Source of the DNA: Gnetum montanum
Lineage: Eukaryota; Streptophyta; Gnetopsida; Gnetales; Gnetaceae
Assembly: GCA_015680685.1 (NCBI GenBank)
Contig: MNCI01025282.1
Span: 271,566 to 320,066, forward strand
DNA length: 48,501 nucleotides
Direction of reading: 5' to 3'
Positions 32,389-44,070 of the stretch are shown here, in pieces. Under the pieces are notes generated by a model. The model worked only from the letters and a program-made list of their open reading frames with translations, had not been told where the DNA came from and searched no databases. Within the stretch, counting starts at the first letter, position 1. Every line of letters begins with the position of its first letter. The translations under genes and the position numbers were made by a program.

Positions 32389-33185
32389 TGATGAGTTGTC
32401 ATTTGGGGCGACCGCGATATCGCATATGCGATATCGTGGCCTTCCTCAATGTCTATAAATAAGAGGCAGCTTTCCCAGTCTTAGGCACTTAGATTTAGTC
32501 CCTTAGCGAAACTCTGGTAGTTTTATCCCTCCAGAGATAGAATTATTTTCCAGTGTATGCCCGTAGTGTGGTGATTGTAATTGTATGGCATCCTTTATTC
32601 GAGTGTGACGTACTTGGACATGCACATGACCGGAAATAAAAATCAAAATTACTTCATCATTGTAGCATTTACTTATTTTAATTAATTAATTAATTAATTG
32701 TTATTTACTGCTTTCTTAGTTAATATCTCTCACCCTTATCTCCTAGTAACGCGGAATGAGTACGACTTAATCTCGAGAATTTAAGTGTGACTACTTGGTA
32801 ACCCAGTAGCGTACCTAGGCCATGCGCTTGGTAATCCCAGTGGTAGTCGTGCACGAGGTCCAAGATGTGTACGGATGATTAAGGAACGGATGCTCATCGC
32901 ACCTAGGCTAGTTTAGATTCTCTCTTACCCTTTCCTCATAGCTTAGTTAATCTTATTTTCCATTACCTTTAGGAGTAGCATTAGGTTAGAACACATCATA
33001 CACCTCACTCTGGACTAAACCATACGTGACAAAGATAACACTAGTCTAGGTGGGAAGACAATGAACTGTGACCTAAGGCTAACTATCTAGATGCCACAAC
33101 TAGTCCATCTGCGGAGTTCGACCGGATCACGTGTGTAACACTCGTATTCGTATGGTTGAGTGTAGGGGTACCTTGCCACTCATCA
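32389..33185 (+). mobile_element. 3' LTR of element A
   Basis: This 797-bp LTR starts TGATGAGTTG and ends CACTCATCA, with GTTAG following. The palindrome array is short (32413-32437) and TATAAATA is at 32454-32461. It lacks the 34 bp between repeated GATA motifs that the 5' LTR has, so one array unit was lost or gained after insertion. Confidence 0.92.
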
Positions 33186-33190
33186 GTTAG

Positions 33191-34440
33191 TATGGCAATT
33201 AAACTTTAAATTTGAGTTATTTTTTTAATCTATAATACAAAAAATAGATAAAATATGAGAAATTCATTATCTGTTGAAGAACAACAAGTTGTATGTTAAT
33301 TCATCAAGTGCATTTGTTCATATGTAAAGGGGAAATAATTATTTGCTAGTCATAGAGATTTAAAAAAATTTATTTATGGCATTAAATACAATGGGTATGA
33401 TTCTCCAAACGAATGGACGTGTGTTTTGGATGAATAAGAACACTTGGACATCAAGCTGATAAGGTTTATATACAAAGGAATATTTCTAACGAGAGATATA
33501 TGAGACAACATTGATATAGAAGTAGAATCTGTTACAGGTAAACACAAGTAAGGAATAATAGATTGAGTAGAAGCTTTATGTGTCTAAGTAATAGAAACAT
33601 AAGTAGGATTCCATTCGTAAGTGTACGGCTAAGTGAATAATTATTCTATAGTCTAAAAATAAGATATTTGTACTACAGTCAATTTTATGTATTATATTCA
33701 TGCATCCAAGTATTTTTGGTTAAAAGATCCTAATGGGTTTATATTAACAGTTAAAGCTTCAACATGGTGTTAGAATAGATTTCTAAAAATATAGGATATG
33801 ATCAAAAGAAAAAAAATGAAGAAGAAAAGTTGTTAGAGAAAGTAATGAATACTCATAAATGGAGGAATTTCAAAATTGATACAAGTAATGCATCAAAAGT
33901 TGAGAAATCCGAACACATGGATAGTAGTTTCATCTGTAAAAAGAAGGGGCACAAGTAGCAAGATTGTTAGTTCAACCCAAAGAACCCAAGGGTAGTGAAG
34001 GTACAATAATGGATAATATAGAAAAAGATGAGAAACAAAGAAAATACACAATTGAGTGAATATGTGAGGAATGATATGATAAACAAGTTAGAAGATGATT
34101 ATACAATTACAATAAGCGATGTCTTTTCTTTGTTTAGTGACCATGGGAAAAGAATGAGCCATATAGATTGAGTGATTGGCTTTTAATGTACAAGGCATAT
34201 TACAAAAAATAAAGAAGTCTTTAAACCATCAGTTTGTTTGTTATTGGTGGAGCTACAACTACCACATGAGACATATGTTGATATAAAGAAGTTTGTGAAG
34301 TTGATGTAGAAATTAACAAAGCCTTGGTTAAGATGAGATATCTATACTACACACTTAGGATAAACTAGCAATTCTATTTGTAGCCAAATTAGTAGAGTTT
34401 GGTAAATGGGTGTTGTTTTTAGAAAGAAAAGGGTATGTCT
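33191..34440 (+). pseudogene. Unrecognised sequence plus Ty1/copia-like gag/protease remnant within element F
   Basis: RNase H is expected here for F but not seen. Instead, at 33920-33985, one frame reads SSFICKKKGHKxQDCxFNPKN, a copia-style zinc knuckle with its first Cys replaced by Ser. About 180 bp later CTRHITKNKEVF (about 34180-34215) resembles the copia protease region D(S/T)GxTxHM. Both are in order in broken frames. It may be a small copia insertion or a recombined fragment. No LTR was found for it. Confidence 0.4.
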
Positions 34441-34475
34441 ACAAGTGATGCAGTAATGGCTTAGTAAGGTGGTGT

Positions 34476-35487
34476 GTTCCTGATGAAAGCAAAGGTTAAA
34501 CATCAAGTACCAGTAGGTCTTTTACAACCACACCATATTCCAAAATAGAAATGGGATGAGATTGGAATAGATTTTATTATTGTCTTACCTAAAGTTTTTG
34601 GAGGATATGATTTCATAATGGTCATAGTTGATAGGCTGACAAAGTCATCACACTTCATCAAAGTGAAATCAGATCACGATGCTAAAAATATTGCAGAAAT
34701 TTATATTCAAGAAATAGTTAGATTGCATGGCATACCTAAGAAAATCATTTCAGATAGGGATCCAAAGTTTACATGTCATTTTTTGGCAAGCTATTTAGCA
34801 AGCTCTTGGAGCAAAAATAAATTTCAGCATAGCCTATCATCCACAAACTGATGGTCAGGTTGAAAGGAAAAATTAGGTGGTGGAAGATCTTTTAAGAACC
34901 AGTGTATTGGATCATCATAAAACTTGGGATAAGGTATTGCTCTTGGTAGATTTCACCTACAATAATAGCTACCAAAGTAGCATTGAAATGGCACCTTATG
35001 AAGCCTTGTATGGTAGAAAATGTAGAGTTCCTAGCTCTTGGGATTAGCCTAAGGAAAAATTGATTTTTGGGTCTGAGATGATTTTGGATTTATAGATAGA
35101 GGTGTTAAGAGGAACAAACTTAAACCTAGATTTATTGGCCCTTTTGAAATCTTAGAGAAAATTGGTCCTGTTGCTTATAGCATAGCTTTACCTCCAAGTT
35201 TATCATCTTTACATAATTTTTTTCATGTTTCTATGTTAAGGAGGAATGTTTATGATTCTAAGCATTGTTTGCAATGGGAAAAACTTTAGGTTAGCCCAAA
35301 TTATAATGTCCAAGTTCAACCAATCCGAATTTCAGACCAGAGGATGCTTAATCTTAGTTACCGTACACTATACCAAGTTCAGTTGGATTGGAATGAGGAT
35401 CGATTTGAAACCTATTGGGAGATGGAGGATGTGGTTAGAGAGAGCTACCCTCACCTATTTAAACATTTCCAGGAGGAAATGTCATAA
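34476..35487 (+). pseudogene. pol: Integrase and chromodomain of element F
   Basis: VPVGLLQPHHIPKxKWDEIG leads into the core: IDFIIVLPK (first Asp), VIVDRLTKSSHF, LHGIPKKIISDRDPKFT (second Asp) and DGQVERKN (Glu). All three catalytic residues are visible. The C-terminal part has PRFIGPFEILEKIGPVAYS, HNFFHVSMLRRNVYD and a chromodomain ending in YWEMEDVVRESYPHLFKHF with stop at 35485. These are diagnostic of Tekay/Del-type chromoviruses. Stops, one frameshift near 34800 and a deletion of about 60-70 residues near 35090 disable it. Confidence 0.9.
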
Positions 35488-35498
35488 GGTGGGAAGAA
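35488..35498 (+). other. Polypurine tract of element F
   Basis: GGTGGGAAGAA lies between the pol stop codon and the 3' LTR start TGTAATGAAC. This is the standard chromovirus arrangement. Confidence 0.8.
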
Positions 35499-38165
35499 TG
35501 TAATGAACCACTACTCCTCGAGTTTTTGCGTTAATGATTGTAATAGTCTTTTGTGTGTTTGTATGCATGTTTTGTTGACAAGTTGTGTGTGTGCTTTAGT
35601 GGAAAAGGCTAATTAGAATAGTAATAAATTTGTTGACCATATTTTTATATGTATTATGATTAAATGTTTAAATACTTTATGCATGAGAAATATGATTTAA
35701 AATACATGCTAGGAATGTTTTAGAATAATAATAATAAATGATATATGGGAAAACAAAATATTTTCCATTCTGTTTCAATAGAGATGCTAAGAAATAGAGG
35801 ACAATACTCTAAGGTGTGCCTCAGGAGCTAAAATAGGTATGTTGAGATGCAAAAGAATGTTCATATTGAGGAACTTGACCTATGAATCAAGTTGGAGGAA
35901 CTTGATCCATGAATCATGGATACTTTGTGCAAATGCTATAGCTTTACATTTTATTTTATCTAAATGTGATGCATTGCTCTTTTTAGTTTAAAATAGTAGA
36001 GTATAAGTACCCTCTTCATTGCTGTAGAAAGGTCACATGATGACCTTTTAGGGATCATAAGACGATGTAAAAATTCACATCGCTTATGACCTAAAAAAGA
36101 AGGTGCCTTATTTGATTATGTATCTTGAATTGCCCTTGTCATGAATCTATTTGAAAACACTTTCCTTACATCTTATGACAATTCTAAATGATAAAGAGAG
36201 AGATATTATGTTGGAATGTTCAAGAGGAATTGAACCTAAGATCTAGCAAAATCTGAATTCTAAAATATCAAAAATTGTTGATTTAGGAATTGAACCTAAA
36301 ACCTATGAATATACATACTTTATTGATTTTATATTAGTGATCATGAAGAGAATTGAACTCATGATCCATTGTTGAAAAGAGAGAGAAAGAGAGAGAAAAC
36401 TTAAAAAAGAAAGAAAAGAATACGAACAGTCGCCAACTAGTCAGTTACAAGAAACCAAAGAAAAGAATATGAACAGTCCCCAACTCGTCAATTACAAGAA
36501 ACCAAAGAAATGAATATGAACAGTCCCCAACTGGTCAGTTACAAGAAACTAGAGAAAAAAATATGAACAGTCCCTAACTAGTCAATTACAAGAAACCAAA
36601 GAAATGAATATGAACAGTCCCCAACTGGTCAGTTACAAGAAACTAGAGAAAAAAATATGAACAGTCCCTAACTAGTCAATTACAAGAAACCAAAGAAATG
36701 AATATGAACAGTCCCCAACTGGTCAGTTACAAGAAACTAGAGAAAAAAATATGAACAGTCCCTAACTAGTCAATTACAAGAAACCAAAGAAAAGAATACG
36801 AACAGTTCCCAACTAGTTAGTTACAAGAAACCAAAGAAAAGAATACGAATAGTCCCCAACAAGTTAGTTACAAGAAACCATTCATTATCCCTTATTCCAC
36901 CCACAAATAGGAAGAGGAGGAGAGGAAAAAAGGGGAAGATAGAGAGAAGGAAAAAGTAACTTGGCAGAACACAAGAAAAAAAGTAGGATACATCAACAAG
37001 GAGTGTGGCTGCGAAGGGAGAGAAGACTATCACTGCTACAAGAGATAGCAAAGAGAAAGAAAACAAGCGCAGCATAGCAATCCACTATTCGAATAATCCC
37101 TCATAGTAAGCAAGATACCTAAGCAAGGAGGTAAAATGATCCATCTTTTTTATGTTTGATAATGGCTAGGAAGGGCTGATTTTCTCACACTTTTCTCTTC
37201 TTACTTGTCTAAAAACCTTCGTAATGCTTGTATGAAAATATCAAGATTGTTGTTGTAAGCTTAGACTTATTTTTTTTGGATCTCTGTGCCTATCCTCTGC
37301 ACTCTCATGCCTAAAAGAGTGGGATGAGAGTTGTTTCTGTAATGATTCAGAAACACCCATAATGATTTGGAGCATTTTTGACAAAGGATTGCCAACAAGG
37401 GCCATGGATCCCTGATGTGAGGATTAGTACTGCCGGTAGAAAGCAAGAGTATCCTTGGGCCCATCAATGATTGTGAATTGTTGAATTCTTGGATTTTAGT
37501 TGGAATTTGATTGATAAACCCTCCCCTTTGAATGCATAAATCTTGGATTTGAATCTTGAATTATGCTTCTTTTTCCTATACTTTTTCAAGTCTAATTTTA
37601 ATATATTTCTATAAGTTGATGGAGTGGGGGAAACATAGGATGTTTAATTTATGATTATGATCTATCTATTTTTTACTATTAAACATATGAATTTCCTGAT
37701 TAAATGATTACTGTTAAAATGGTTACAAGAGTTAAATTCAGATCTTGTTTTTGTGTGTGGCTAGAAATTATAACATATTATTATGTGGTTGAACAAATAG
37801 AAGATTATTAATTTATCTACTTTTGTGGTCATTTCTTTGGTTTTCAAATGTGCAAATGATCTTGATTAAATCTTTCTTTTTAGGTTGAATAATAAAAAAG
37901 TTTGATTTTTTTAATCTAATGCATCTTGCATAGATATTTTACTATGCCTATTTCTTTTTAAAATTATCTCTTAATTCTTAAATTAATATTGATTGACCTG
38001 CTCTTGAGCTAGATCTAGGCATTGTTGATTTCATTTTAATTTTATAGGTTAATGCTAGTTTGATTGTTGTAGAAAGAAAGCCACTTGGGCATTTTCTTCT
38101 TTCAACTTTCTTCTTTTTAGGGGGCTTTGGGTGCTGGCTCTTGCTCCCTATGAGTGGGTGTTGTA
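35499..38165 (+). mobile_element. 3' LTR of element F
   Basis: This 2667-bp LTR starts TGTAATGAAC, ends GTGGGTGTTGTA (decayed TTACA) and is followed by the GTAGC duplication. It carries ten copies of the 47-bp repeat and one copy of the segment duplicated in the 5' LTR. A 10-bp CAACTTTCTT insertion near 38103 is absent from the 5' LTR. Confidence 0.9.
36412..36880 (+). repeat. 47-bp tandem repeat array in 3' LTR of F (10 copies, 94-bp higher-order unit)
   Basis: Units are as in the 5' LTR. In the middle, two variants alternate three times: one with CCCCAACTGGTCAGTTAC and CTAGAGAAAAAAATATG, the other with CCCTAACTAGTCAATTAC and CCAAAGAAATGAATATG. This makes a 94-bp dimer repeat absent from the other LTR. 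Confidence 0.88.
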
Positions 38166-39330
38166 GTAGCTTGGAAATTTAATGATGATCTAGCTCAAAC
38201 ACCATACCCACGTAACTACTAGCCCTAGGACTTCATAGTCTACAAGACTAAGCATTATTAGAACAACCATGGTATGTAGCAATGAGGTGAGAAAATGGAT
38301 TTTAGAAAGGATTTGTAGAAAAATCAAGGCATGAGAGTTTGGATCATTGTAGCAAACGGTCCTTGTGAAGTGAGTGAATAAGATGATTCATATGCTAGTC
38401 CATTTAGCTTCCAAACCAAGTCCATGCCATTAGGAGTGCCCTCACATTGCTGGGCTCTTTCCCTCTTGTAACCATGAGAATATAACAACCACAAGGGATG
38501 ACCATTACTCTAGAAGAAAAAGAAATGAAGAAGGAAATAGTTGGACATTTTAAAAAAGAAAGCTAGGCCTTAGTTAGATGGATGCCTTCAGGCATGGAAA
38601 ACATGTCTTTCCAACCCCATAACTAGTGTTTGTATCCTAAGAGATCTTTAGAGAGATGTGTTTTTATTTTCACTTTGGCTTTTTAAAAATTTTTTAAGAA
38701 GAAATCACACTTTACAAAGACATCCTTTTTTTTTTGGATTATGAGAGGAGTGATGATACATTCCTTGGGAATTCATGAGACTTGTGAAGGAAGTCAAGAA
38801 GGAAACTCAATAAATTCCTTCGAGACCACTCCCATTTTCATTCCCACTTGGTCATTTTCCTATTTTTTGAGTAATGAGATCACAAGTTATTTTTAGTTTT
38901 AATGTGAGAGAATCATAGTGCTATCATGATCTAGATCTCAAATCAAGCAAGATGGAATGGATGGATGTTGTGGTCTCACTATCACGTACCATTGTACACC
39001 AATAACTCATTAGTAGAGAGAATATTCCTAAAGCATAGTTGACCTACACATACAAATAACAATCCTAACTACTACATTTAGTGATTTCCAACAACTGTAA
39101 TAGTAATAATATAAAATTAAACATTACAGTTCATGCATGATTTCATGACAAATGAGTAAAATAAAATAAAATATATAAGAAAGCCAAACTATAAAGAAAA
39201 AATGGAAAAAGAATAAAAGGGTGTAAATAAAAAAACAAAAAAGAGATAAAAATTTTCATCCTCTTCAAGGTATCAAGTTAGATGGTTATCTCCCCCATGA
39301 CTAAGTCAGAAGGAGGAGATTCTAAAAATA
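38166..39330 (-). other. Non-coding region of element C after integrase (distal part)
   Basis: It aligns with 42376-43370 of E and 11408-12720 of B. Landmarks on the minus strand: GACTTAGTCATGGGGGAGAT (39305-39286), a T-rich tract (39245-39130), CCACAACATCCATCCATTCC (about 38971-38952). GAGTCCATGGGTAGCTTGG spans the F insertion site when the flanks are joined at the duplication. No coding region is supported. Confidence 0.7.
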
Positions 39331-40813
39331 GGATGAGCTTGTTCTTGTGTCAAGGTGTTATAATTATTATTGGTTACTTGGAAGTCTTGAAAGGATTTCA
39401 CTTGTTGGATGTTGGCTAGCATGTGCTTTTGAGGGTTTATTTAGTGGTAGATTATCGTAGCTCTGAAAGAAAAAGTTGAATGTACAATGTATGGTTTGTC
39501 TCACAGCATTTGAAACTTAGTTCATTAAGGCACATGCATGAGGTTCCAATAGAAAAGCTTGTCTCTTAGTTGAAATGTAACTCTTCTTCTTTAAGTGTCA
39601 TGTCATTATTTGTGGTATACCTTATGAACTTCATTCATCATCAAAGCTACCCTTCGATTCTCATCTAGTATGTTGAGTGCCATTAATCATTTCTTCTCTA
39701 CTAAGTCAATGTTTAGGTCAAGGTCACATGTAGTTGTAAGTGTACAGAGTTTTGTTTCAATTGGAAGTTTGGATAACTTTCTATACACTGGCTCATAGGA
39801 AGAGTAGCTTATAGGAAGTTTCCATGTTGAGCGATAGGCCCATAGGGCATTGTTGAGTTTGATAGTTCAATCTTTCCTGTACCGACTAATGATTATTATT
39901 AGAATTCTTATAATTTCCTTTTTTGGTGACTTTAGCTTGACCATTGGCTTGGGGGTGATAAGGGGTTGTGAGTTCATATTCCATCCTAAAGCGTTGCATT
40001 AACTTTTGGAATGTAGGGCTAGTGAAGTGAGTTTGATTGTCAAAAATTAGTGCCTTAGGTACACCAAACTTGTTTACCACCTATTACTGAAAGAATTGGA
40101 TTGTAGTGGAAAAAGTACAGTTGGTGATAGCTACAACTTCAGCCCATTTGGTGAAATAGTTAATAGCAACAATAATGTAAGACTTCTCATTGGACATTGT
40201 AGTGATGGGTCCCATAAAATTTATTTCCCAGAGATTGAAAGGGTTCAGTGATTGAATCCACTACTAAGATCCCTTCATTTTGGTTATCATTCCTCCATCC
40301 TGTTGCATCATTTATAGGAATGGACAAAATGATGGGCATATCTGAATATCATGCGCTAAGAATATCCCATGATTATGATTTTAATGATTGTTCTCCTTCA
40401 TAAATAATGGCCCCCATAAGGACCTTTATGAGCATCCTAAAGAATTCAGAGGTGATCATTATCTAGTACACATCATCAAACCAAGCCATTTGCACAAATT
40501 TTATAGAGGTTGTCCCTTATCTCCATGTAATCTTTAACTTGGTAAAGGAATTGTTATGTCTTTTTACATTTCCATTCTGGAGGAGTAATATGAAGGGAAT
40601 TCATCATACCAATTTGTAATTTTGGATGGTGTTGTGATCTTAGTTGCCTTGGCAAAAAGCAACTTATATGGAAATTGGTTGGATAAAGGTTCTTCATGAG
40701 CTTTATTGTCCCATCTTAACCAATACAAATAACCAATAATAACATTCTTGATTTCCTTTCTATCCAACATTGTTAAATCAAACTTCTATAAGATTACCAA
40801 CCATCGTATAACA
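39330..40813 (-). pseudogene. pol: RNase H end and integrase of element C
   Basis: On the minus strand: RWLVIL and LDRKEIKNVIIGYLYWLRWD (40813-40700, end of RNase H), then the integrase core. EINFMGPI (about 40225) has the first catalytic Asp changed to Asn. VAINYFTKWAE follows. VPKALIFDNQTHF (about 40065-40020) keeps the second Asp. ANGQAKV (about 39945) has the Glu changed to Lys. The C-terminal region (YRSTWKLPISYSSYEPVYRK on, about 39835) runs to about 39330. It continues the RNase H begun at 47681, and E was inserted between the two. Confidence 0.87.
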
Positions 40814-40818
40814 TAGGT

Positions 40819-41631
40819 GATGAGTGGTGAGGTACCCCTACACTCAACCATACAAATACGAGTGTAGCACATGTGATTCGGTTGAACTTCACAGACTAAG
40901 TGCCTACACTCCTTATGGAACACTTAATGTTAATCATTCGTTGTCTTCCCAGACTTTCTTGTATTTGTCATGGTTGTATGGTTAAGTAAGTCTGAGGTAT
41001 GTGATTTTTATATCTTTTTTGTTTTATCTCCTATGCTAGTAAGGTGAAGGGTGAAGAGACTAATTAACTAACTTTAGCTAACTAACTAAGCCTTAATTAA
41101 CCTAGCATCAGTATTCGTTCCCACTTACTGTTCACACCCTGAATCGATGCAACCTTGGTTACCAAACGCTAGTCGTTGCTGGGATCACTAAGCATAATGC
41201 ACATGCTTGAAGTGGTTGTACTGAATGCACTTAACTAGGAGAGAAGGGTTGAGAAAGATTTAATGACTAATAAAGCATTTAAATGATAAACAATAAATAA
41301 CATTAAATAAAATCCTATTTAGCCTATTCCATGCACTGCAAGATTTATCTAAGAAGTTCATCTTTATTTTCATACACAAACTTGTGTTCAGGTACAATAT
41401 TTGCTTGAATAAAGATTCGTTCACTTTGCAGCTCCTACTGCGGGCACATGGAAATTATTCTATCTCTGAAGAGGTAAAACTGCCAGATTTTCGCTACAGT
41501 CTAGGCCTAGAATGAGAAACAAGGGAGAGCTGCCTCTTATTTATAGATTTTACGGTGCACAACGATATCGCCTACACGATATCGTAGGGGAAGATGCGAT
41601 ATCATGGCCCATGCGATATCGCATCCCATCA
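40819..41631 (-). mobile_element. 3' LTR of element E
   Basis: This 813-bp minus-strand LTR has its right end CATCCCATCA (LTR start TGATGGGATG) and its left end TGATGAGTGG (LTR end CCACTCATCA). It pairs with 46840-47680. GATATCGC units lie at 41561-41627 and the TATA box (TATAAATA on the minus strand) at 41545-41538. Confidence 0.92.
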
Positions 41632-43382
41632 TACCCCCATGACTGAATAAAAACTCATCCTTGTGTTCCTTACAAAATATTGGGACAGTATGGAATTATT
41701 GACTCAAAATGGAACTAATGGGATGACATGTGAATGGATCATCGTTACAAGACAAGACAAAACTAGTGTTCATGACAACAAGAGTGAACACTTTATACAT
41801 TTGACATTAGGCCTTATTTGGCAGCTGAGAAAGAGAGAGAGAAAGAAGATTGCACCTTTCATTGTCCATCCATAAGTGCGCCATCAATCTTGCTCCTTGC
41901 ATAGCTGCTTCAGCACTGCTCCATTCCAAGTGTTCTCTCTAGATCCAATCCACTGTTGCATGATTTCCATCTGCATACACAACATAGTCTTTATATTAGC
42001 AAGGGTAAATGAATTTCAATGCAGTTGATACCTTGCTTCGGTGAAAGGTCCATTGGCTGAGTTTTGGTATGGCTGATACAGATTTGGAGATATCATACTG
42101 GTGACTACCGAAGGTGTAGGGGTTAGGAGAAAATCAAAAAGAAGTTGGGTCCAGACCCCCATGACTAAGAGCGAACCGCCGGTAGCGATAGAATGGATAA
42201 AGAAAAAGAACAAGAAAGATGGAGAAAAAGAGAAAACTATGACATCGATGAAATGGATGTCAAGATGAAAATGAACAAAATAAAATGGCTTGCAAAAATG
42301 TTAGGGGAAAGAATTGAATTGGTGCACCAAATAGAAATGTCAGTGGGTCCTCCCCAAAGCAGGCTCATGCCCTTAATGCCTTGACAAAACCACATTCAAA
42401 GAGTCTGTAGGCTCTGGGAATGTCATTTAGAACAAGAGTTAAAGTCTTAACCACAAGAATTTACCAAAAAGAAAACAATGCGTCAACCAAAATATACACT
42501 AATGATACAACCGGCAATGAGGTGAACAATTGAAAGAAGGATGAAGAGAAGAGAATGGAATGGAATCCCAAGAATAAGATGGTATATGACCCCTTGTGTA
42601 GTTAATGATTAATGTGACTTAGTAGATCCCATTCCAAGTTTGGCCTCAAACAAACCACATCCAGTGACTTCGCATTAATGCATTCGACCAATCCATCCTC
42701 TTGAAGTAACAAGAATGCCTTCACCCAAGAGCCACTACCATTCTGACGAAACAAAGGAGAAGAGAATGGGAAGCGAGAAGGGCCTTAGTTAGAGGGAACA
42801 TTTTTATTTTAGTTTCATAACCAGTGCTTGTAGCCCAAATGATTATTTAGTCTAAGGGGTGTGCTTTGAATTCTCACATTTTTTTTTGTTTTATGTGTTT
42901 ATGCGTGAGAACCACACCATGCAAAGACTTTGTTATTTTTAAGAACTCAGCTTCTCGATAATTGGGTAACGTCGAAACGGTAAGAAAACTCAAGAAGAAG
43001 ACATCCAAGCACCCAAGAGAATGGCCAACACAAATACATCAAGTTCCCTTGAAGTCACACCCTTTTCAATCCTTGAGTCCTTCCTTAGTTTGAGAAATGC
43101 CCAGTCACTGATTCGTTATAGTTCTTATTTAGAAAGGGATGGTACATTTCCAAGCTAAGAGAGACCATAGAAATTTGTGGATGTATGGATGAAGTGGACT
43201 CATTAACTGCCACATTAAAAGAACCATACCTTAGTATCAACATCATAACTTAAAGGTAAAAATCAAACATTAGCAATCAATAGGNAAAAAAACATGTAAA
43301 ACAAAAATTAAGAAGAACTGAGGGCCCCAAATGATCAGCATAGGTGGCCATCTCCCCCATGACTGAATGGAAAGGGAGAGAT
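41632..43382 (-). other. Non-coding region of element E between protease and 3' LTR
   Basis: On the minus strand: CATTCAGTCATGGGGGAGAT (about 43370-43351, internal purine motif), an A/T-rich stretch with a single 'n' at 43285, GATGTGGTTTG (about 42661), the conserved block CATGAGCCTGCTTTGGGGAG plus GACCCACTG (42374-42340), GCTCTTAGTCATGGGGGTCT (about 42174-42155), a conserved short reading frame (42213-41870), and the terminal polypurine tract (41650-41632). Instead of pol and ORF2 there are only these shared blocks. Confidence 0.75.
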
Positions 43383-44070
43383 CTAAAATAATGAGCACCT
43401 GTTTGAATTTCTTAAAAGTGTCCAACTTCTCCCAATTGATGTTCTTAGATTAAGGGATGGAAGTTGGTGACGCTCATATTCCAAGGTATCTATGCCTTCG
43501 TTGTTGGCATGGGTTATTTCCCCAGTTCCTTCCATGCATATTGGGTTGCTCTCTTGATTAGCAGTCAACCACTGGGTGTTATCTTGTTGAGTGGTTGCTA
43601 CATACAGGCACCTTTGAATGTTATCCTCTGGTGCACACCGGTTACATGCAGGAAATGAGCATTCCTCCATGTCATTACCCTCTGAGTCATTATATGTGAT
43701 GCATGGAACTTTCTTGTTCTCGATCTTTCCATAAATGTTTACCTTAGAAATTTCCAAGGAAAGATCGAAGATTCCTAGGAAGGCATCTATTGTACTTAGC
43801 CATGCCCTTCCCATTATAATTGGGAAGTCCCCCTTATTACTGTTAACTTCTATCACCAGGAAATCAGCTGGGTATGACCAACCACACACAGTGGTAACGA
43901 TGTCCTCCACCAATCCCAAGGGAATGGTGATGTACTGGTTAGCTAGATCTAGTTGAATATTGCTCTTCTTAAGTTGGGGCAGGTTCTAGGCTTGATACAT
44001 TTCTCATGATATTAAGTTGACTATGGAACCTGAGTCAAGAAGAGCCTTATGTGGTTCATTCCTGGCGACT
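43383..44070 (-). pseudogene. pol: Retropepsin-type protease of element E
   Basis: On the minus strand KALLDSGSMVNLIS-type sequence places the catalytic Asp codon at 44040-44038. After two stops a 178-residue open stretch (43919-43383) carries GLVEDIVTTVCGWSYPADFL and DFPIIMGRAWLSTIDAF. The protein then runs about 110 residues past the protease fold, including a cluster ECSFPACNRC, and ends at 43383 where RT would begin in B. The catalytic motif is intact, but the frame needs stop suppression. Confidence 0.83.

Larger units (their letters stand above)
24748..33185 (+). mobile_element. Element A: non-autonomous Ty3/gypsy-derived element with gag and ORF2 but no pol
   Basis: LTRs at 24748-25569 and 32389-33185 are flanked by perfect GTTAG duplications (24743-24747 and 33186-33190). 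A tRNA-Asp primer site and a polypurine tract (CATGGGGGTA) are present. The interior holds gag (25713-27509), a non-coding region with an internal promoter-like module, and ORF2 (29436-32223). No protease, RT, RNase H or integrase motif occurs in any frame. The element must rely on enzymes of an autonomous relative. Similar LTRs and perfect duplications suggest it is among the youngest insertions here. Confidence 0.9.
20826..38165 (+). mobile_element. Element F: Tekay-type chromovirus (Ty3/gypsy), interrupted by element A
   Basis: F has 2.6-kb LTRs (20826-23459 and 35499-38165), an initiator-Met primer site, protease, an RT remnant, integrase with chromodomain, and a purine tract AAGGTGGGAAGAA before the 3' LTR. 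Target duplications are GTACC (20821-20825) and GTAGC (38166-38170). It lies in the non-coding region of element C. Gag and most of RT/RNase H are missing. Element A sits inside it at 24748-33185. Confidence 0.88.

Noticed and set aside
36821-37075. Minus-strand ORF with a signal-peptide-like Leu/Phe-rich sequence
   Set aside because: It lies antisense in the F LTR, overlaps the 47-bp repeat array, and is not preserved in the other LTR copy at 22000-22200.
43464-43956. Plus-strand ORFs at 43464-43658 and 43735-43956
   Set aside because: They are antisense to the protease of element E, which has intact family motifs on the minus strand.
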